This document shows, piece by piece, positions 26,792-36,230 of a stretch of DNA of 58,811 bases. How positions within the stretch are numbered: position 1 is the stretch's first letter; the number at the start of each line of letters is the position of its first letter. The translations under genes were made by a program, and so were the position numbers. Below the pieces are notes generated by a model. That model was not told the DNA's origin. It worked only from the letters and a program-made list of their open reading frames with translations, and did not search any database. Source of the stretch: RGIG8368 sp045540275 (GTDB lineage: Bacteria; Verrucomicrobiota; Kiritimatiellia; RFP12; UBA1067); assembly GCA_045540275.1 (NCBI GenBank), contig JAZQGX010000055.1:1-58811 (forward strand). Reading direction: 5' to 3'.

Positions 26792-28417
26792 CTATTCATC
26801 GCGTTTCCAAAGGATATACGCAATTGCGATCGCCACTATCAGAACGACACCGAAAATAACCCTTGCCAGCGGGCGCCTTTCCGCCATCACCGCCTCGGGA
26901 ATTTTAAACATCAATCCGCTATTGGCGTCATCGTTGATGGACTTGAGCACAGTCCGGCAATCCAACCCCGCCCCCCCGTCTGCAAGCAGCATTCCCAATA
27001 ATCTGCGATCGACCAAATCCGACACCGCCTGCCAGAAACCGGCATACGGTTCGGTGCAGGATGCTATCTCGCCGCTTTCAAGGCGATTATACATAATCCG
27101 CACCGATTCCGGCACCTCGCCGAGATATTCCTCCAGTCCGAGACGTTTCAACTCACGCGGATTGCACCATCGGGCATTGCCCTCCAACACCTTTTGGCGA
27201 ATATTCTGGTCGTTGACGTTGCGGCTTGCCAACGACTCCAGACACTTCCACACCATATCCCGTTCTTCTTTCGATCTCCGCCCCACCTTCTCGGTCATTC
27301 CGTAAAAATGCTTGTGGGCCTGCAGTACGGGACGGCAGGAACGATCTCTGGCTGGGAACGGCATAATTCCGACCATCTCGGGAGGAAGGTTCGCATCGCG
27401 CGTCAACTGCTCTACCAGCTCGGCTCCGGAAAAGAGCGCGACCACCTCGCCCTGCGCAAACAAAAGCGGCAGATCCTGCGTAAGACGAGGCAATGCGCGA
27501 ACCACGCCCGAGATGACATCGTCTTTTTTGAAATTAATCGTCTTTCCCGTCTTAGGATCGGTTACCATACCAGAAGCAATATCGCGCTCCGTCAAATCAA
27601 TCGGTTCGCCGTTTTCATGGTTGCGAATCCACGGCGACCAGGCGAGTTTCTTGAAAAATTCGGCCGCGGCGACCGCCTCTTCAGAATCAAAATTCGCGCG
27701 CCATTGGCCGTTGGTGCGAACGATCAGCTCACCGCCAGCGGACTGGACCCAAGGCAACCATGCCCAAGGGCGATTCTCCGCCCCGAAAGCACGCTGGCCG
27801 CGATTCAACTTCGATCCGGCCACCAACTTGCGCGGGAAGGTAAGCCGTTGGCACCATTTGAAAAACTCATCCCAAGTGCCAGGCACATACTCCGGATCGA
27901 TCCCTGCCTGTTTAACCAAATCCTTGCGGTAGACTATGCCATAATACCACATTCCGGCCTGAGGAATGCCATACACCTTGCCGTCTTTGGTTGCAACCTC
28001 TCGCCAAAGCCGGGGAACATACCGCCATCCATCCCATTTGGCCTCTGCATCAGAAAGTTTCCCATCACCGTCCAAATCGTCACCAAGCCACTCATTGAGC
28101 GGATGCAGGAATCCCTGCTCGATATCGTGGCGCATAATGTGAAACCAGCACTGATAGATGTCGGGTGCGGTATCGCCCGCCATCGACAGCATAAACGCCG
28201 CCCGTCCTCCCGCGCCGGGCAGGGATAGCCCTCCCCATTTTTGCGGATCGAGTTTTTTTTCACGTTTGGCCAAATCCAATATCTGTCGTGAAACCGGATC
28301 TTCCGGCCGATCCGGATCGTATCCCTGAAGAAACGAAACCGATATCGTTTCGACCGCATAACCGGCAAACGATATCGGTATTGAAACAAGTGCTGCTACT
28401 AACGGATTAATACGCAT
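26792..28417 (-). CDS. Extracellular solute-binding protein with EF-hand loop and C-terminal membrane anchor
   Basis: Encodes 541 residues from ATG 28417 (MRINPLVAALVSIPISFAGY signal); the longer frame to 28492 lies inside the upstream gene. The family 1 solute-binding fold shows in VYGIPQAGMWYYGIVYRKDL, GIDPEYVPGTWDEFFKWCQ and the late SGAELVEQL. Near residue 114-125 is a perfect EF-hand calcium loop, DLDGDGKLSDAE. The C-terminus is a transmembrane helix (ARVIFGVVLIVAIAIAYILW) ending in KRDE, so the binding domain is tethered to the membrane. No permease or ATPase gene is nearby. It overlaps the ACT-domain gene by 11 bases and is followed by a secreted glycosidase, hinting at carbohydrate binding or sensing. 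Confidence 0.8.
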   Translation of the reverse strand: MRINPLVAALVSIPISFAGYAVETISVSFLQGYDPDRPEDPVSRQILDLAKREKKLDPQKWGGLSLPGAGGRAAFMLSMAGDTAPDIYQCWFHIMRHDIEQGFLHPLNEWLGDDLDGDGKLSDAEAKWDGWRYVPRLWREVATKDGKVYGIPQAGMWYYGIVYRKDLVKQAGIDPEYVPGTWDEFFKWCQRLTFPRKLVAGSKLNRGQRAFGAENRPWAWLPWVQSAGGELIVRTNGQWRANFDSEEAVAAAEFFKKLAWSPWIRNHENGEPIDLTERDIASGMVTDPKTGKTINFKKDDVISGVVRALPRLTQDLPLLFAQGEVVALFSGAELVEQLTRDANLPPEMVGIMPFPARDRSCRPVLQAHKHFYGMTEKVGRRSKEERDMVWKCLESLASRNVNDQNIRQKVLEGNARWCNPRELKRLGLEEYLGEVPESVRIMYNRLESGEIASCTEPYAGFWQAVSDLVDRRLLGMLLADGGAGLDCRTVLKSINDDANSGLMFKIPEAVMAERRPLARVIFGVVLIVAIAIAYILWKRDE

Positions 28418-28988
28418 TGGCATCCAACAGTGCGCGGATCGGCCCAATCTCGTTGGTAGCACGGAAGATGTTTTCATGGCACACCACCGCACTCAGACCG
28501 ATCTTGGACATTTCAGACTTGAACCCCTGCTGCAGAGCCCGGAAATCAACGGTGTCCGGCACAATAATCTTGGCAATGTAGATGACACGGGATGAATCCT
28601 GACTTACATTCCATTCCTCGATATTTGCGCCGTGGCCGCCAAAATATGAGGTGATAGCGTAAATTGTACCGGGGCGGTCAGGCCCCTCGGTCACCACGAT
28701 GAAACGCGAGCCGCATTCAACCGGAGAATGTGGTGTCGTTCCAGCCGGACAAACCATCACGGACTTCTCGTCCGACCCCAGACACTTGTCCAGCTCGTCA
28801 TGAACCGTTTGCATCTCAACTTTGCCAGAGAAACTCGCGATGAACACCAGATTGAAAAAACCTCCCACCAGCGTCTGACGGATCAGCCCGATGTTTCCTC
28901 CGAGCTTAAAAACCACGTCAGTTACATCGCGTAGCAATCCAACCCGGTCAGATGCCACCACGGAAATAAAATAATCGCAGCCATTCAT
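28407..28988 (-). CDS. Tandem ACT-domain regulator, GcvR-like
   Basis: Encodes 193 residues made of two ACT domains: YFISVVASDRVGLLRDVTDV through ~80, and RFIVVTEGPDRPGTIYAITS from ~95. This layout matches the GcvR/glycine-cleavage repressor-like group, which bind amino acids and act through protein contacts; no DNA-binding domain is present. It begins 9 bases after ilvE and its 3' end overlaps the solute-binding protein start, so the three genes are probably one transcript. A link to branched-chain amino acid sensing is suggested only by the neighbour. Confidence 0.8.
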   Translation of the reverse strand: MNGCDYFISVVASDRVGLLRDVTDVVFKLGGNIGLIRQTLVGGFFNLVFIASFSGKVEMQTVHDELDKCLGSDEKSVMVCPAGTTPHSPVECGSRFIVVTEGPDRPGTIYAITSYFGGHGANIEEWNVSQDSSRVIYIAKIIVPDTVDFRALQQGFKSEMSKIGLSAVVCHENIFRATNEIGPIRALLDANAY

Positions 28989-28997
28989 TGAATCACC

Positions 28998-30014
28998 TCA
29001 GATTTCAAAGCACCATCCGTGACGATCCTCAATTTCGCCGTACTGGATGCCCTGAATCTGGTCGTACAGCTTCTGCAGCCACGGTCCCACCACATCTGGT
29101 TCGCTGATTTTAATCACATCACTGCCGCGCGTGATCTCCCAGACTGGAGTAACCACGACCGCGGTACCGCACGCCGCAATTTCGGAAAACTCCTTGATCT
29201 CCTCGTAGGGAATCTGCCGGCATTCAACCTTCATACCGAGATCCGCGGCGACCTGCTTGAGCGACATGTTGGTCACCGAGGGCAGAATCGAACGGCTGTC
29301 AGGCGTGACATAGGTTCCGTCGTCCTTGATTCCGATGAAGTTGGAAGTGGCGAACTCCTCGACGTATTTATGGGTGAGAGCATCCATGTACAGTTCAACG
29401 GGCCAACCGTCATGCTTGGCCTTCTCATGGGCGAAAAGCGAAGCGGCATAATTGCCGCCGACCTTGACGTCGCCCATACCGTTAGGCGCCGCGCGATCCC
29501 AATCGTCAAGGATAACCGCGCGAACCGGCTTAAGACCTCCCTTGTAGTATGCTCCGACCGGCATGCACATCATGAGGAATGTGTACTCGGATGCTGGAGC
29601 GACACCGATCTGGGGCCCGGTACCCAAAAGCAGCGGGCGAAGGTACATCGATCCGCCGGTTCCGTATGGAGGGAGGAACTCCTCATTGGCGCGCACCACG
29701 CGCTTTGCCGCATCGATAAACATCTCGACCGGCACCGGGGGCATGACCGTACGCGTTGCGGTGCGGCTCATGCGCTTGCCGTTCTCATCGACGCGGAAAA
29801 TCACCGCCTTGCCGTTCTTCTGGCGGAATGCCTTCATACCCTCAAAGCACTCCTGACCGTAATGAAGGCAGGTAGCTCCGATATGCATGGTGATGTAGGG
29901 ATCCTTGACAAAAACTCCCTCGTCCCACTTCCCATCCTTCCAGGTGTATTTCAGATGTCCGTTTGTATCGCTGAAACCAAAACCTAGTTTCGACCATTCT
30001 ATTGTTTTGCTCAT
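28998..30014 (-). CDS. ilvE: Branched-chain amino acid aminotransferase
   Basis: The product has 338 residues, class IV PLP aminotransferase of the larger (BCAT type II) form. Transfers amino groups between glutamate and the 2-oxo acids of Val, Leu and Ile. Visible motifs: LHYGQECFEGMKAFR, MYLRPLLLGTG, GDVKVGGNYAASL (PLP Lys ~184), EEFATSNFIGI and ITRGSDVIKISE. It lies between a secreted-protein gene (27 bases) and the ACT-domain gene (9 bases). No other ilv or leu genes are in the window. Confidence 0.94.
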   Translation of the reverse strand: MSKTIEWSKLGFGFSDTNGHLKYTWKDGKWDEGVFVKDPYITMHIGATCLHYGQECFEGMKAFRQKNGKAVIFRVDENGKRMSRTATRTVMPPVPVEMFIDAAKRVVRANEEFLPPYGTGGSMYLRPLLLGTGPQIGVAPASEYTFLMMCMPVGAYYKGGLKPVRAVILDDWDRAAPNGMGDVKVGGNYAASLFAHEKAKHDGWPVELYMDALTHKYVEEFATSNFIGIKDDGTYVTPDSRSILPSVTNMSLKQVAADLGMKVECRQIPYEEIKEFSEIAACGTAVVVTPVWEITRGSDVIKISEPDVVGPWLQKLYDQIQGIQYGEIEDRHGWCFEI

Positions 30015-30041
30015 TTGGAATTCTTCCTTTTTTTAAACAAC

Positions 30042-31391
30042 TCATTCAGAAAAGATATGCACCAGCGGCAGACGATCGGATACGGCATCGATCCCAGATT
30101 GCAGCTCGACCAGTTTCAAATCGGCCGGTGCGAAAATAAACAGTGCCAGAACCTTGTTGTCCTTGCCGCCTGCCGTTGCGACCAGCCCTGGGAGCTGCGC
30201 CCAATCGTCAAACGCATATTCGCGCACTGAAAGCTTCGGATCGAGCTCTTCTCCAGACCAATCCTCTTCGATAAACGCCAGCTTTCGTTCAAGCGCACCA
30301 TCGGGTCTGCGCTTGAGATGAAGCTCAAAGGGCTGGGGATTGCGTCCCTGCCGGGAGCGCCATTGCTCTTTAGGCAAAAAGGCCTGATAGAAGAGAGCTC
30401 CTTTTCCGACTCCATCGACGCGCAACCCCTTCCCGTCTAGCATCGCAAAAAGCGCAGCCGCCTTTGCCGCCTGCGCAACGGTCAAATCAGGACTGAAGCC
30501 GATGCCGAGATAAATATCATACCCTTTGTCCGCTTCCGCCTTAATCCGCTTCAGGATATCTTCAGCGCGCCCCTTCTCCACACCTCCGTCAATAGCGAGC
30601 TTCAATTCGAAATCGCCACCGGCGGGAAGCACTTCAACGACCGATTTCTTCGCACTGAAAGTTCCCCGCTCGGGACGTACCGGAGTGAACTTAAATTCAA
30701 TCAGGGTTCCCTGCTTGACCGCTTTCGCCGTTTTGATGCGACCGTACGCCTCGGATTGTCCGCAGATGCCGGTAATGTCGAATATGGTATCCCGCGCATT
30801 GTAGAGCGAAACCACCGAGCAGGGCATATTCGTGTCCGCGGCATACGCCCCGTCCCGTTCTCGCCGTCCGGAGGTGAAGACCACCTGCGATGATGGCAGC
30901 AGGGGATTGGCGGGATCGCTTTCACGCAACAGCGTCGACAACGGTTTAAACGGTGCGCCATTTTCCGCGGGAAGCTCCCGGCAACTGATTGCAAACCGGT
31001 TCCCATACGGCCAGAACTGGCTGAACAGCTCTCCGATACAGCGCCCCGGTGCGGATCCCGCCGACTCTACAGCGCGAGCGATATCGCCAGGTGTGGCGAC
31101 AGTCAATGCCAACGCCTCGTATGCACGGTCGCTCAGAGAACCAATCAGAGCAAATTCCACGGCGATATTGGCCTGATGTCCGGCGGCCTCCGCCAGTACC
31201 ACCACCTCGCCGCTGACGGGATCGGCAGCAACACCCCGCCACAACTTCAACCCCTTCTTCTCCTGCTGCTTCTGCTGCCATTTTTCAATTTCCCCGACGT
31301 TGACGCTCTTCCAGAATGCGGGGCCTGAAATGTCAACCGCACGCAAGATTATGCAAAATAGCGCCGCCAGCAGAAACACGCACCTTTTCAT
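30042..31391 (-). CDS. Secreted protein of unknown family, coupled to smc
   Basis: The true start is ATG 31391, which overlaps the smc stop as ATGA; the long upstream extension lies inside smc and is not real. The product has 449 residues with a signal peptide (CVFLLAALFCIILRAVDI). Residues ~45-115 (GVAADPVSGEVVVLAEAAGH, AYEALALTVATPGDIARAVE) recall YdjY-type domains of planctomycetal and verrucomicrobial exported proteins, a weak match from memory. The rest has no motif I know. Why an exported protein should be translationally coupled to a chromosome-segregation ATPase is not evident. Confidence 0.7.
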   Translation of the reverse strand: MKRCVFLLAALFCIILRAVDISGPAFWKSVNVGEIEKWQQKQQEKKGLKLWRGVAADPVSGEVVVLAEAAGHQANIAVEFALIGSLSDRAYEALALTVATPGDIARAVESAGSAPGRCIGELFSQFWPYGNRFAISCRELPAENGAPFKPLSTLLRESDPANPLLPSSQVVFTSGRRERDGAYAADTNMPCSVVSLYNARDTIFDITGICGQSEAYGRIKTAKAVKQGTLIEFKFTPVRPERGTFSAKKSVVEVLPAGGDFELKLAIDGGVEKGRAEDILKRIKAEADKGYDIYLGIGFSPDLTVAQAAKAAALFAMLDGKGLRVDGVGKGALFYQAFLPKEQWRSRQGRNPQPFELHLKRRPDGALERKLAFIEEDWSGEELDPKLSVREYAFDDWAQLPGLVATAGGKDNKVLALFIFAPADLKLVELQSGIDAVSDRLPLVHIFSE

Positions 31392-34300
31392 TCCGCCCTC
31401 TCCTCTGCTTTGCCCGTCTTTTCTTCCGGGGCAGCTTCCGGCACTTCCGAATCCTTCGCATTCGACTTCCTGCCGCGGGATTTGCGCCCGACATCGTTCA
31501 AATCGATAGAAAGGATTTTTGAAACGCCTTTCTCCTGCTGGGTCACGCCGTATACCATGTCGGAGCCGGCGATGGTATGCTGATTGTGGGTGATGATCAG
31601 AAACTGCGAATGGGCCAAGAATCCCTTCAGCGCATCGACAAAACGACCGATATTGCTGTCGTCGAGCGCAGCGTCCAATTCGTCCAGAATACAGAAAGGA
31701 GCGGGCTTGATCATGAAGATTGCAAACAGCAGACTTACCGCCGTCATGGTGCGTTCGCCGCCGGAAAGCAGCGTAACCGACTGCGGTCGTTTTCCCGGAG
31801 GGCGGGCGATGATGTCCACACCGCATTCCAACGGATCTTCTTTGTTTTCAAGCATCACCAGACGCGCTTCGCCGCCGTTGAAAAGACGCGTGAACATCTG
31901 CTGGAAGTTGGCGTTGGCCTGGTCGAAGGTGCGGCGGAATTTTTCAAACGACTCGGTATTGATGCGCTGGATTACATTGAGCACTTCCGCTTTGGCATTC
32001 ACCAAATCCTCTTCCTGCTCCTTCAAAAACGCATAGCGCTCCTCATATTCCTTGTACTCCTCGATCGCAACCAGATTAACCGGGCCAAGATCCTGAATAT
32101 TGGAATTCAAACGGGAGACGCGCGTTTCGATTTCGTGCACGGGCGGCGCTTTTTTGTCGGGATAATCGTTCCATGAAGGTTCGGGTTCGGCGAAAAACGC
32201 GCGTTCGTCAAGTCCGTATTCGGAAAATGCGTGTTCAAAGCAGTTCTGCCGCTTCATCGTCGACTCCTGCTTCTCAAGTTCAGCACGATTGCGTTCGTCA
32301 CGCATGGCATCGAGCGAGCGGCGGTGCTCGGTGAGCGTCGCCTCCGCCGCCTCAAGTTCGCGCTGCTTGGCGGCGCGTTCCTGACGATGAGCCTCGATTT
32401 TCGCATGCAACTCCTCTGAAGCGGATTGCAACGGCTCCAGGCTCGCGGTCAGCTGCGCAATCTCGTCGGTAAGACGCGAGATGCTGCGATTGTACGACTC
32501 TACCCCGCTGCTGCGTCCCTGGATGGTCTTTTCCAATTCGTCAATCCGCAACTGGAATGATTCTGCCTGGGTCGAGGCGTAAGCCAGCTGCTGTGCGAGA
32601 CTTGAGACCTGAATGCGGGAGTCGGTAAGGCGCTGACTGAGCTGTCCATAGGTCCCCTCCATGACTTCGAGACGGGATGATGCCTCCTGGGTTGAAAGCA
32701 TCAGCTGCGCGCGTTCCGCTTCAAGCGTCTCCAACTCCGCACCCAATTCCGAGCGGCGCCCGTCATCCTCGGCGGTTTCACCGCTTATATCACTCAATTC
32801 CGCCTCAACCGTTTCAATACGGGATTTTGCACGCTGGGCATCGCGATCTACCGCCTGGAATTCACCTTCAGTCTGTGCGGCAGCGCGACGATGCCCGTCG
32901 AGTTCGGCACGAATTGTGGCGATATCCGCGGTGAGAATCGAAATCCTCGATGACAGCTCCTCCTGCCGCAGCCCCGAGCTGTCGATTCTGGAAACAAGCT
33001 CCTGAAGCTGAAGGCCGGTCTGGTCGATGAACATCTTTCGTGCAATCGGACTGGAAACGGTTCCTTCCGGCATCCACAACTCGGCGCATCCCGAGGCGAA
33101 AATGGCCACGCCGTCGCAGGAGACCGCGCTTGCGCCGGGATAGGAGTCGAGGAATCCCTCGGGAATATCCGAGCCTTTTTTGAACAAAAACACATTGCCG
33201 AGCAGGCGTTTTGCGGCCTCGTCAAAGTCGGCTGAAACGGTCAGCTCGTCGATAAGGCGAGGGAACGGAGCCTCGATTTTGCCTTCGCCGCCGCCGGCGG
33301 TGCAAAGCACAAATTTCGCCGCTCCGTTGCCGCCGTGAGCGATCAACGCGGAAAAGAGACGATTGGCGGTTTCGGCATCCTTGACCACCACCGCATCAAG
33401 CCATGCGCGCAACGCCGCTTCAACCGCAAGACGCAATTCTGCGGGTGCGGAAATTTTGTCGGCAAGCGTACCGAGCACCGAGCCCGCTTGAATGCCGAGC
33501 GGATTGGCCGCATCGAGCAGGAGCTTCGATCCGCCCGAGTAGTCATCGCCCTGGCCGCTCGCCTCGCTGAGCAGATCCAGCTGCGCGCGTTTCGCAGCGG
33601 CCTCGGATTGCATGCGCGAACGCTCCTCCTGAAGCGAATGCAACTCGGTCGCAGACGCTTCTCGCTCCTCCTCCAATGCCGAATGGCGCGCCTCGCATTC
33701 GTCGGCGCCGCCGCGGCATATCTCCAGACGACGGGCAATTTCGGCACGGACGGCGTCGGTTGCCGCCAGCGATTGCTTCATTTGCGCCAACTCGGCATTG
33801 AGCCGGTCGCGTTTCAAAATCACCTCTCGCTGCCTGATTTCCATCTCATCAAGACTTTGGCGGATTTCGGCGATACGGCGTTCACCCTGAAGCTGGCGCT
33901 GACGGTCGCGCTGCAATTGCGAGCGAGTCTCTTCCAGTTCGTCGCGATGCGCATCGAAAAGGTTTTGCGCTTCATCGAGACGTTCGCGTTCGGAGGCCAT
34001 CGCCTGCTCGGTGAGCAGTTTTTTCTGGGCGAGAGACTCCAGCTGCATTCTGACCTGCTCGATCTGCTGACGGGTCTCGTCGATTTCCAAATTGTCCCGC
34101 TTTGCCCACGAACGGTATTCTTCGATGCGGTCGGCGTTTGTTTTTATGACTTCCTGCGCTCTGATGTAGGCGTTGTCGGCCTGTGCGGCCTGCTCGGTGC
34201 AGAGGTTGATGCGCTCCTCGATCTCATGCATCTGCGAATGCATATCGGCAGCCGCCGACTCCCCGTCGGCGACATCGTTCTGCCGATCGATGGTTTTTGC

Positions 34301-35056
34301 CTCCAACAGAGTCAGCGCCTCATTGATGGCATCAAGCCGGATATCGAGCTCCTGAATGCGGTGTCTCGTCAAATAGAGGTCTAATCCCCGCAGCTCGTCG
34401 TGGAGTTCCTTGTAGCGTTTTGCCTTCCCCGCCTGACGCTGAAGAGTTCCGATCTGGCGCTTGACTTCCCTGATAACGTCGTTCAGACGCAGCAGATTGG
34501 CATCGGTCTGATCGAGCTTGCGCAGTGCCTCCTTGCGATCGGCCTTGAACTTGGTGATACCGGCCGCCTCTTCGAACACGGTGCGGCGGTCTTCCGGCTT
34601 CGAGGACAGGATGGCGTCGATTTGCCCCTGGGCCATTACGGAGTAGGAATTAGTACCGATACCGGTACCCATAAAAAGACGGTTGACATCTTTAAGACGG
34701 CTCGGAACCTTGTTTATGAAGTACTGGCCTTCGCCTCCGCGGAAAACGCGGCGGGATACGGTCACCTCGTTGAACTCGGTACCGAGAACGGATTCGCAAT
34801 CCGCAAAGGTGATGCTTACCTCAGCCATCCCCAACTGCTTGCGGGTGTCGGTACCGTTGAAAACCACATCGGACATGTGGGCGCAACGCAACTGGGTCGG
34901 ACGCTGTTCGCCCAAAACCCATCGGATAGAATCGGAGACATTGCTCTTACCGCAGCCGTTTGGTCCGACGATGGCAATCATACCGGGCTCGAAAGTCAGG
35001 CGGGTTTTATCCGCAAAACTTTTGAAGCCGGTAATTTCTACTTGTTTTAAATACAC
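31388..35056 (-). CDS. smc: Chromosome segregation ATPase SMC
   Basis: The product has 1222 residues. Condensin-type ring ATPase that organises and separates the chromosome with ScpA and ScpB (not in window). Walker A GPNGCGKSN (~31-39), two long coiled-coil arms, a hinge around residues 510-650 (LGIQAGSVLGTLADKISAPA), the ABC signature LLSGGERTMTAVSLLFAIF and Walker B PFCILDELDAALDD. The last ~45 residues form an extra charged tail (KSRGRKSNAKDSEVPEAAPE). It starts with GTG at 35056. It is the first gene of the run with the secreted protein, ilvE and the ACT gene. Confidence 0.97.
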   Translation of the reverse strand: MYLKQVEITGFKSFADKTRLTFEPGMIAIVGPNGCGKSNVSDSIRWVLGEQRPTQLRCAHMSDVVFNGTDTRKQLGMAEVSITFADCESVLGTEFNEVTVSRRVFRGGEGQYFINKVPSRLKDVNRLFMGTGIGTNSYSVMAQGQIDAILSSKPEDRRTVFEEAAGITKFKADRKEALRKLDQTDANLLRLNDVIREVKRQIGTLQRQAGKAKRYKELHDELRGLDLYLTRHRIQELDIRLDAINEALTLLEAKTIDRQNDVADGESAAADMHSQMHEIEERINLCTEQAAQADNAYIRAQEVIKTNADRIEEYRSWAKRDNLEIDETRQQIEQVRMQLESLAQKKLLTEQAMASERERLDEAQNLFDAHRDELEETRSQLQRDRQRQLQGERRIAEIRQSLDEMEIRQREVILKRDRLNAELAQMKQSLAATDAVRAEIARRLEICRGGADECEARHSALEEEREASATELHSLQEERSRMQSEAAAKRAQLDLLSEASGQGDDYSGGSKLLLDAANPLGIQAGSVLGTLADKISAPAELRLAVEAALRAWLDAVVVKDAETANRLFSALIAHGGNGAAKFVLCTAGGGEGKIEAPFPRLIDELTVSADFDEAAKRLLGNVFLFKKGSDIPEGFLDSYPGASAVSCDGVAIFASGCAELWMPEGTVSSPIARKMFIDQTGLQLQELVSRIDSSGLRQEELSSRISILTADIATIRAELDGHRRAAAQTEGEFQAVDRDAQRAKSRIETVEAELSDISGETAEDDGRRSELGAELETLEAERAQLMLSTQEASSRLEVMEGTYGQLSQRLTDSRIQVSSLAQQLAYASTQAESFQLRIDELEKTIQGRSSGVESYNRSISRLTDEIAQLTASLEPLQSASEELHAKIEAHRQERAAKQRELEAAEATLTEHRRSLDAMRDERNRAELEKQESTMKRQNCFEHAFSEYGLDERAFFAEPEPSWNDYPDKKAPPVHEIETRVSRLNSNIQDLGPVNLVAIEEYKEYEERYAFLKEQEEDLVNAKAEVLNVIQRINTESFEKFRRTFDQANANFQQMFTRLFNGGEARLVMLENKEDPLECGVDIIARPPGKRPQSVTLLSGGERTMTAVSLLFAIFMIKPAPFCILDELDAALDDSNIGRFVDALKGFLAHSQFLIITHNQHTIAGSDMVYGVTQQEKGVSKILSIDLNDVGRKSRGRKSNAKDSEVPEAAPEEKTGKAEERAE

Positions 35057-35171
35057 TGTGCCCTCGCAATCTTAAAAGACATATTATGCCAAAAAAACGC
35101 CACTTTTGCACTATTAAAGTTAGGAAGGAAAGTCCATTTTGCGGAGGGCGAGGCGCGATTCGTTTTAGAGC

Positions 35172-35200
35172 TTGAGAAAAAAAGTTTAAATTGTTACGAT
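35172..35200 (+). promoter_or_regulatory. Promoter for nadA
   Basis: TTGAGA (35172-35177), a 17-base spacer and TACGAT (35195-35200) lie in the 220-base gap between divergent smc and nadA. The remaining gap shows no obvious operator or riboswitch structure. Confidence 0.5.
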
Positions 35201-35276
35201 TTCCCTCGCACGTTTCAAATGTGACGGGAATGGGCCGCCGCCCGACCCGAAAAAGCACTGGCAAGAGGAATATGCT

Positions 35277-36188
35277 ATGGGAACGCAACAGCTGAAAGAC
35301 GAGATCATCGCGCTGAAAAAGAAGCGCAATGCGGTGATTCTCGCCCACAACTATCAGAATGACGACATACAGGACATTGCCGACTACACCGGAGACTCGC
35401 TTGAACTAGCACGGCGGGCTGCTGCAATTGATGCAGAAACCATCGTCTTTTGCGGGGTATCATTCATGGCGGAAACGGCGGCGGTCCTGAATCCCGGCAA
35501 AACGGTGCTCCTGCCTGTCGAAAGCGCCGGCTGCCCCATGGCGGACATGATTACCGGCAAAGAATTGAACGAATTCAAGAAGCAGCATCCCGAAGCGCGC
35601 GTTCTCTGCTACGTCAACAGCACGGCCGAAGTCAAGGCCGAGAGCGACATCTGCGTCACCTCGTCGAATGCCCATCGCGTCGCCTCCTCCCTGCCGGAAA
35701 ATGCCGATGTGATTTTCGTGCCGGATCAACACCTCGGCAAACACACCGCCGACAGACTCAAACGCGATTTCATTCTGTGGAACGGCTACTGTCCGATTCA
35801 CGCCAAGATCACCGCCGAAGCCGTTGCGAAAGCAAGAGCGCTTCATCCCGGAGCGGTGGTAATGGTCCATCCCGAATGCGCCGAAGCGGTGCGCAACGCG
35901 TCTGACGAGGTGCTTTCCACCGGGGAAATGTGTTCTTTTGCCAATAAGTCGGAATCGATGGAATTTATCGTCGGAACTGAAATTGGCATTCTTCACCGGC
36001 TGAAGAAGGAGAACCCCAACAAGAAGTTCTATCCGCTGATGGATAACACCATCTGCCCCGACATGAAGAAGATTACGCTTGAAGATTTGCGCGATTCGCT
36101 TCTCCACATGCGACATCGCGTAACCGTCGACCCCGTTGTCGCCGCCAAGGCCAGAGTCGCCGTTGAAAACATGCTTTCCATCCCGTAA
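35277..36188 (+). CDS. nadA: Quinolinate synthase NadA
   Basis: 303 residues, the short form. Condenses iminoaspartate with dihydroxyacetone phosphate to quinolinate, the second step of NAD synthesis, using an oxygen-sensitive 4Fe-4S cluster. Three Cys positions fit the cluster ligands: AGCPMAD (~86), GYCPIHAKI (~172) and NTICPDMKK (~260). Other marks are ILAHNYQNDDIQDIADYTGD, CYVNSTAEVKAESDICVTSS and PDQHLGKHTADR. nifS follows 42 bases later, a pairing that makes sense for cluster supply. nadB and nadC are not in the window. Confidence 0.96.
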   Translation: MGTQQLKDEIIALKKKRNAVILAHNYQNDDIQDIADYTGDSLELARRAAAIDAETIVFCGVSFMAETAAVLNPGKTVLLPVESAGCPMADMITGKELNEFKKQHPEARVLCYVNSTAEVKAESDICVTSSNAHRVASSLPENADVIFVPDQHLGKHTADRLKRDFILWNGYCPIHAKITAEAVAKARALHPGAVVMVHPECAEAVRNASDEVLSTGEMCSFANKSESMEFIVGTEIGILHRLKKENPNKKFYPLMDNTICPDMKKITLEDLRDSLLHMRHRVTVDPVVAAKARVAVENMLSIP

Positions 36189-36203
36189 TGGCGGTGGTAT
36201 AAT
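36175..36203 (+). promoter_or_regulatory. Possible internal promoter for nifS
   Basis: TTTCCA (36175-36180), a 17-base spacer and a perfect TATAAT (36198-36203) span the end of nadA and the 42-base gap before nifS. It would allow nifS to be transcribed without nadA. Confidence 0.45.
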
Positions 36204-36230
36204 CAAGTTTTTACGGATTAGAGAGATATT

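Noticed and set aside
27194..28228. 344-codon plus-strand frame over the solute-binding protein gene
   Set aside because: Shadow of a real gene; no start context and no motif.
28418..28492. N-terminal extension of the solute-binding protein
   Set aside because: It would put 25 non-hydrophobic residues before the signal peptide and lies inside the ACT gene.
31392..31826. N-terminal extension of the secreted protein into smc
   Set aside because: The signal peptide starts at 31391 with an ATGA overlap; upstream residues are out-of-frame smc sequence.
33335..34384. 349-codon plus-strand frame inside smc
   Set aside because: Antisense shadow of the coiled-coil coding region.
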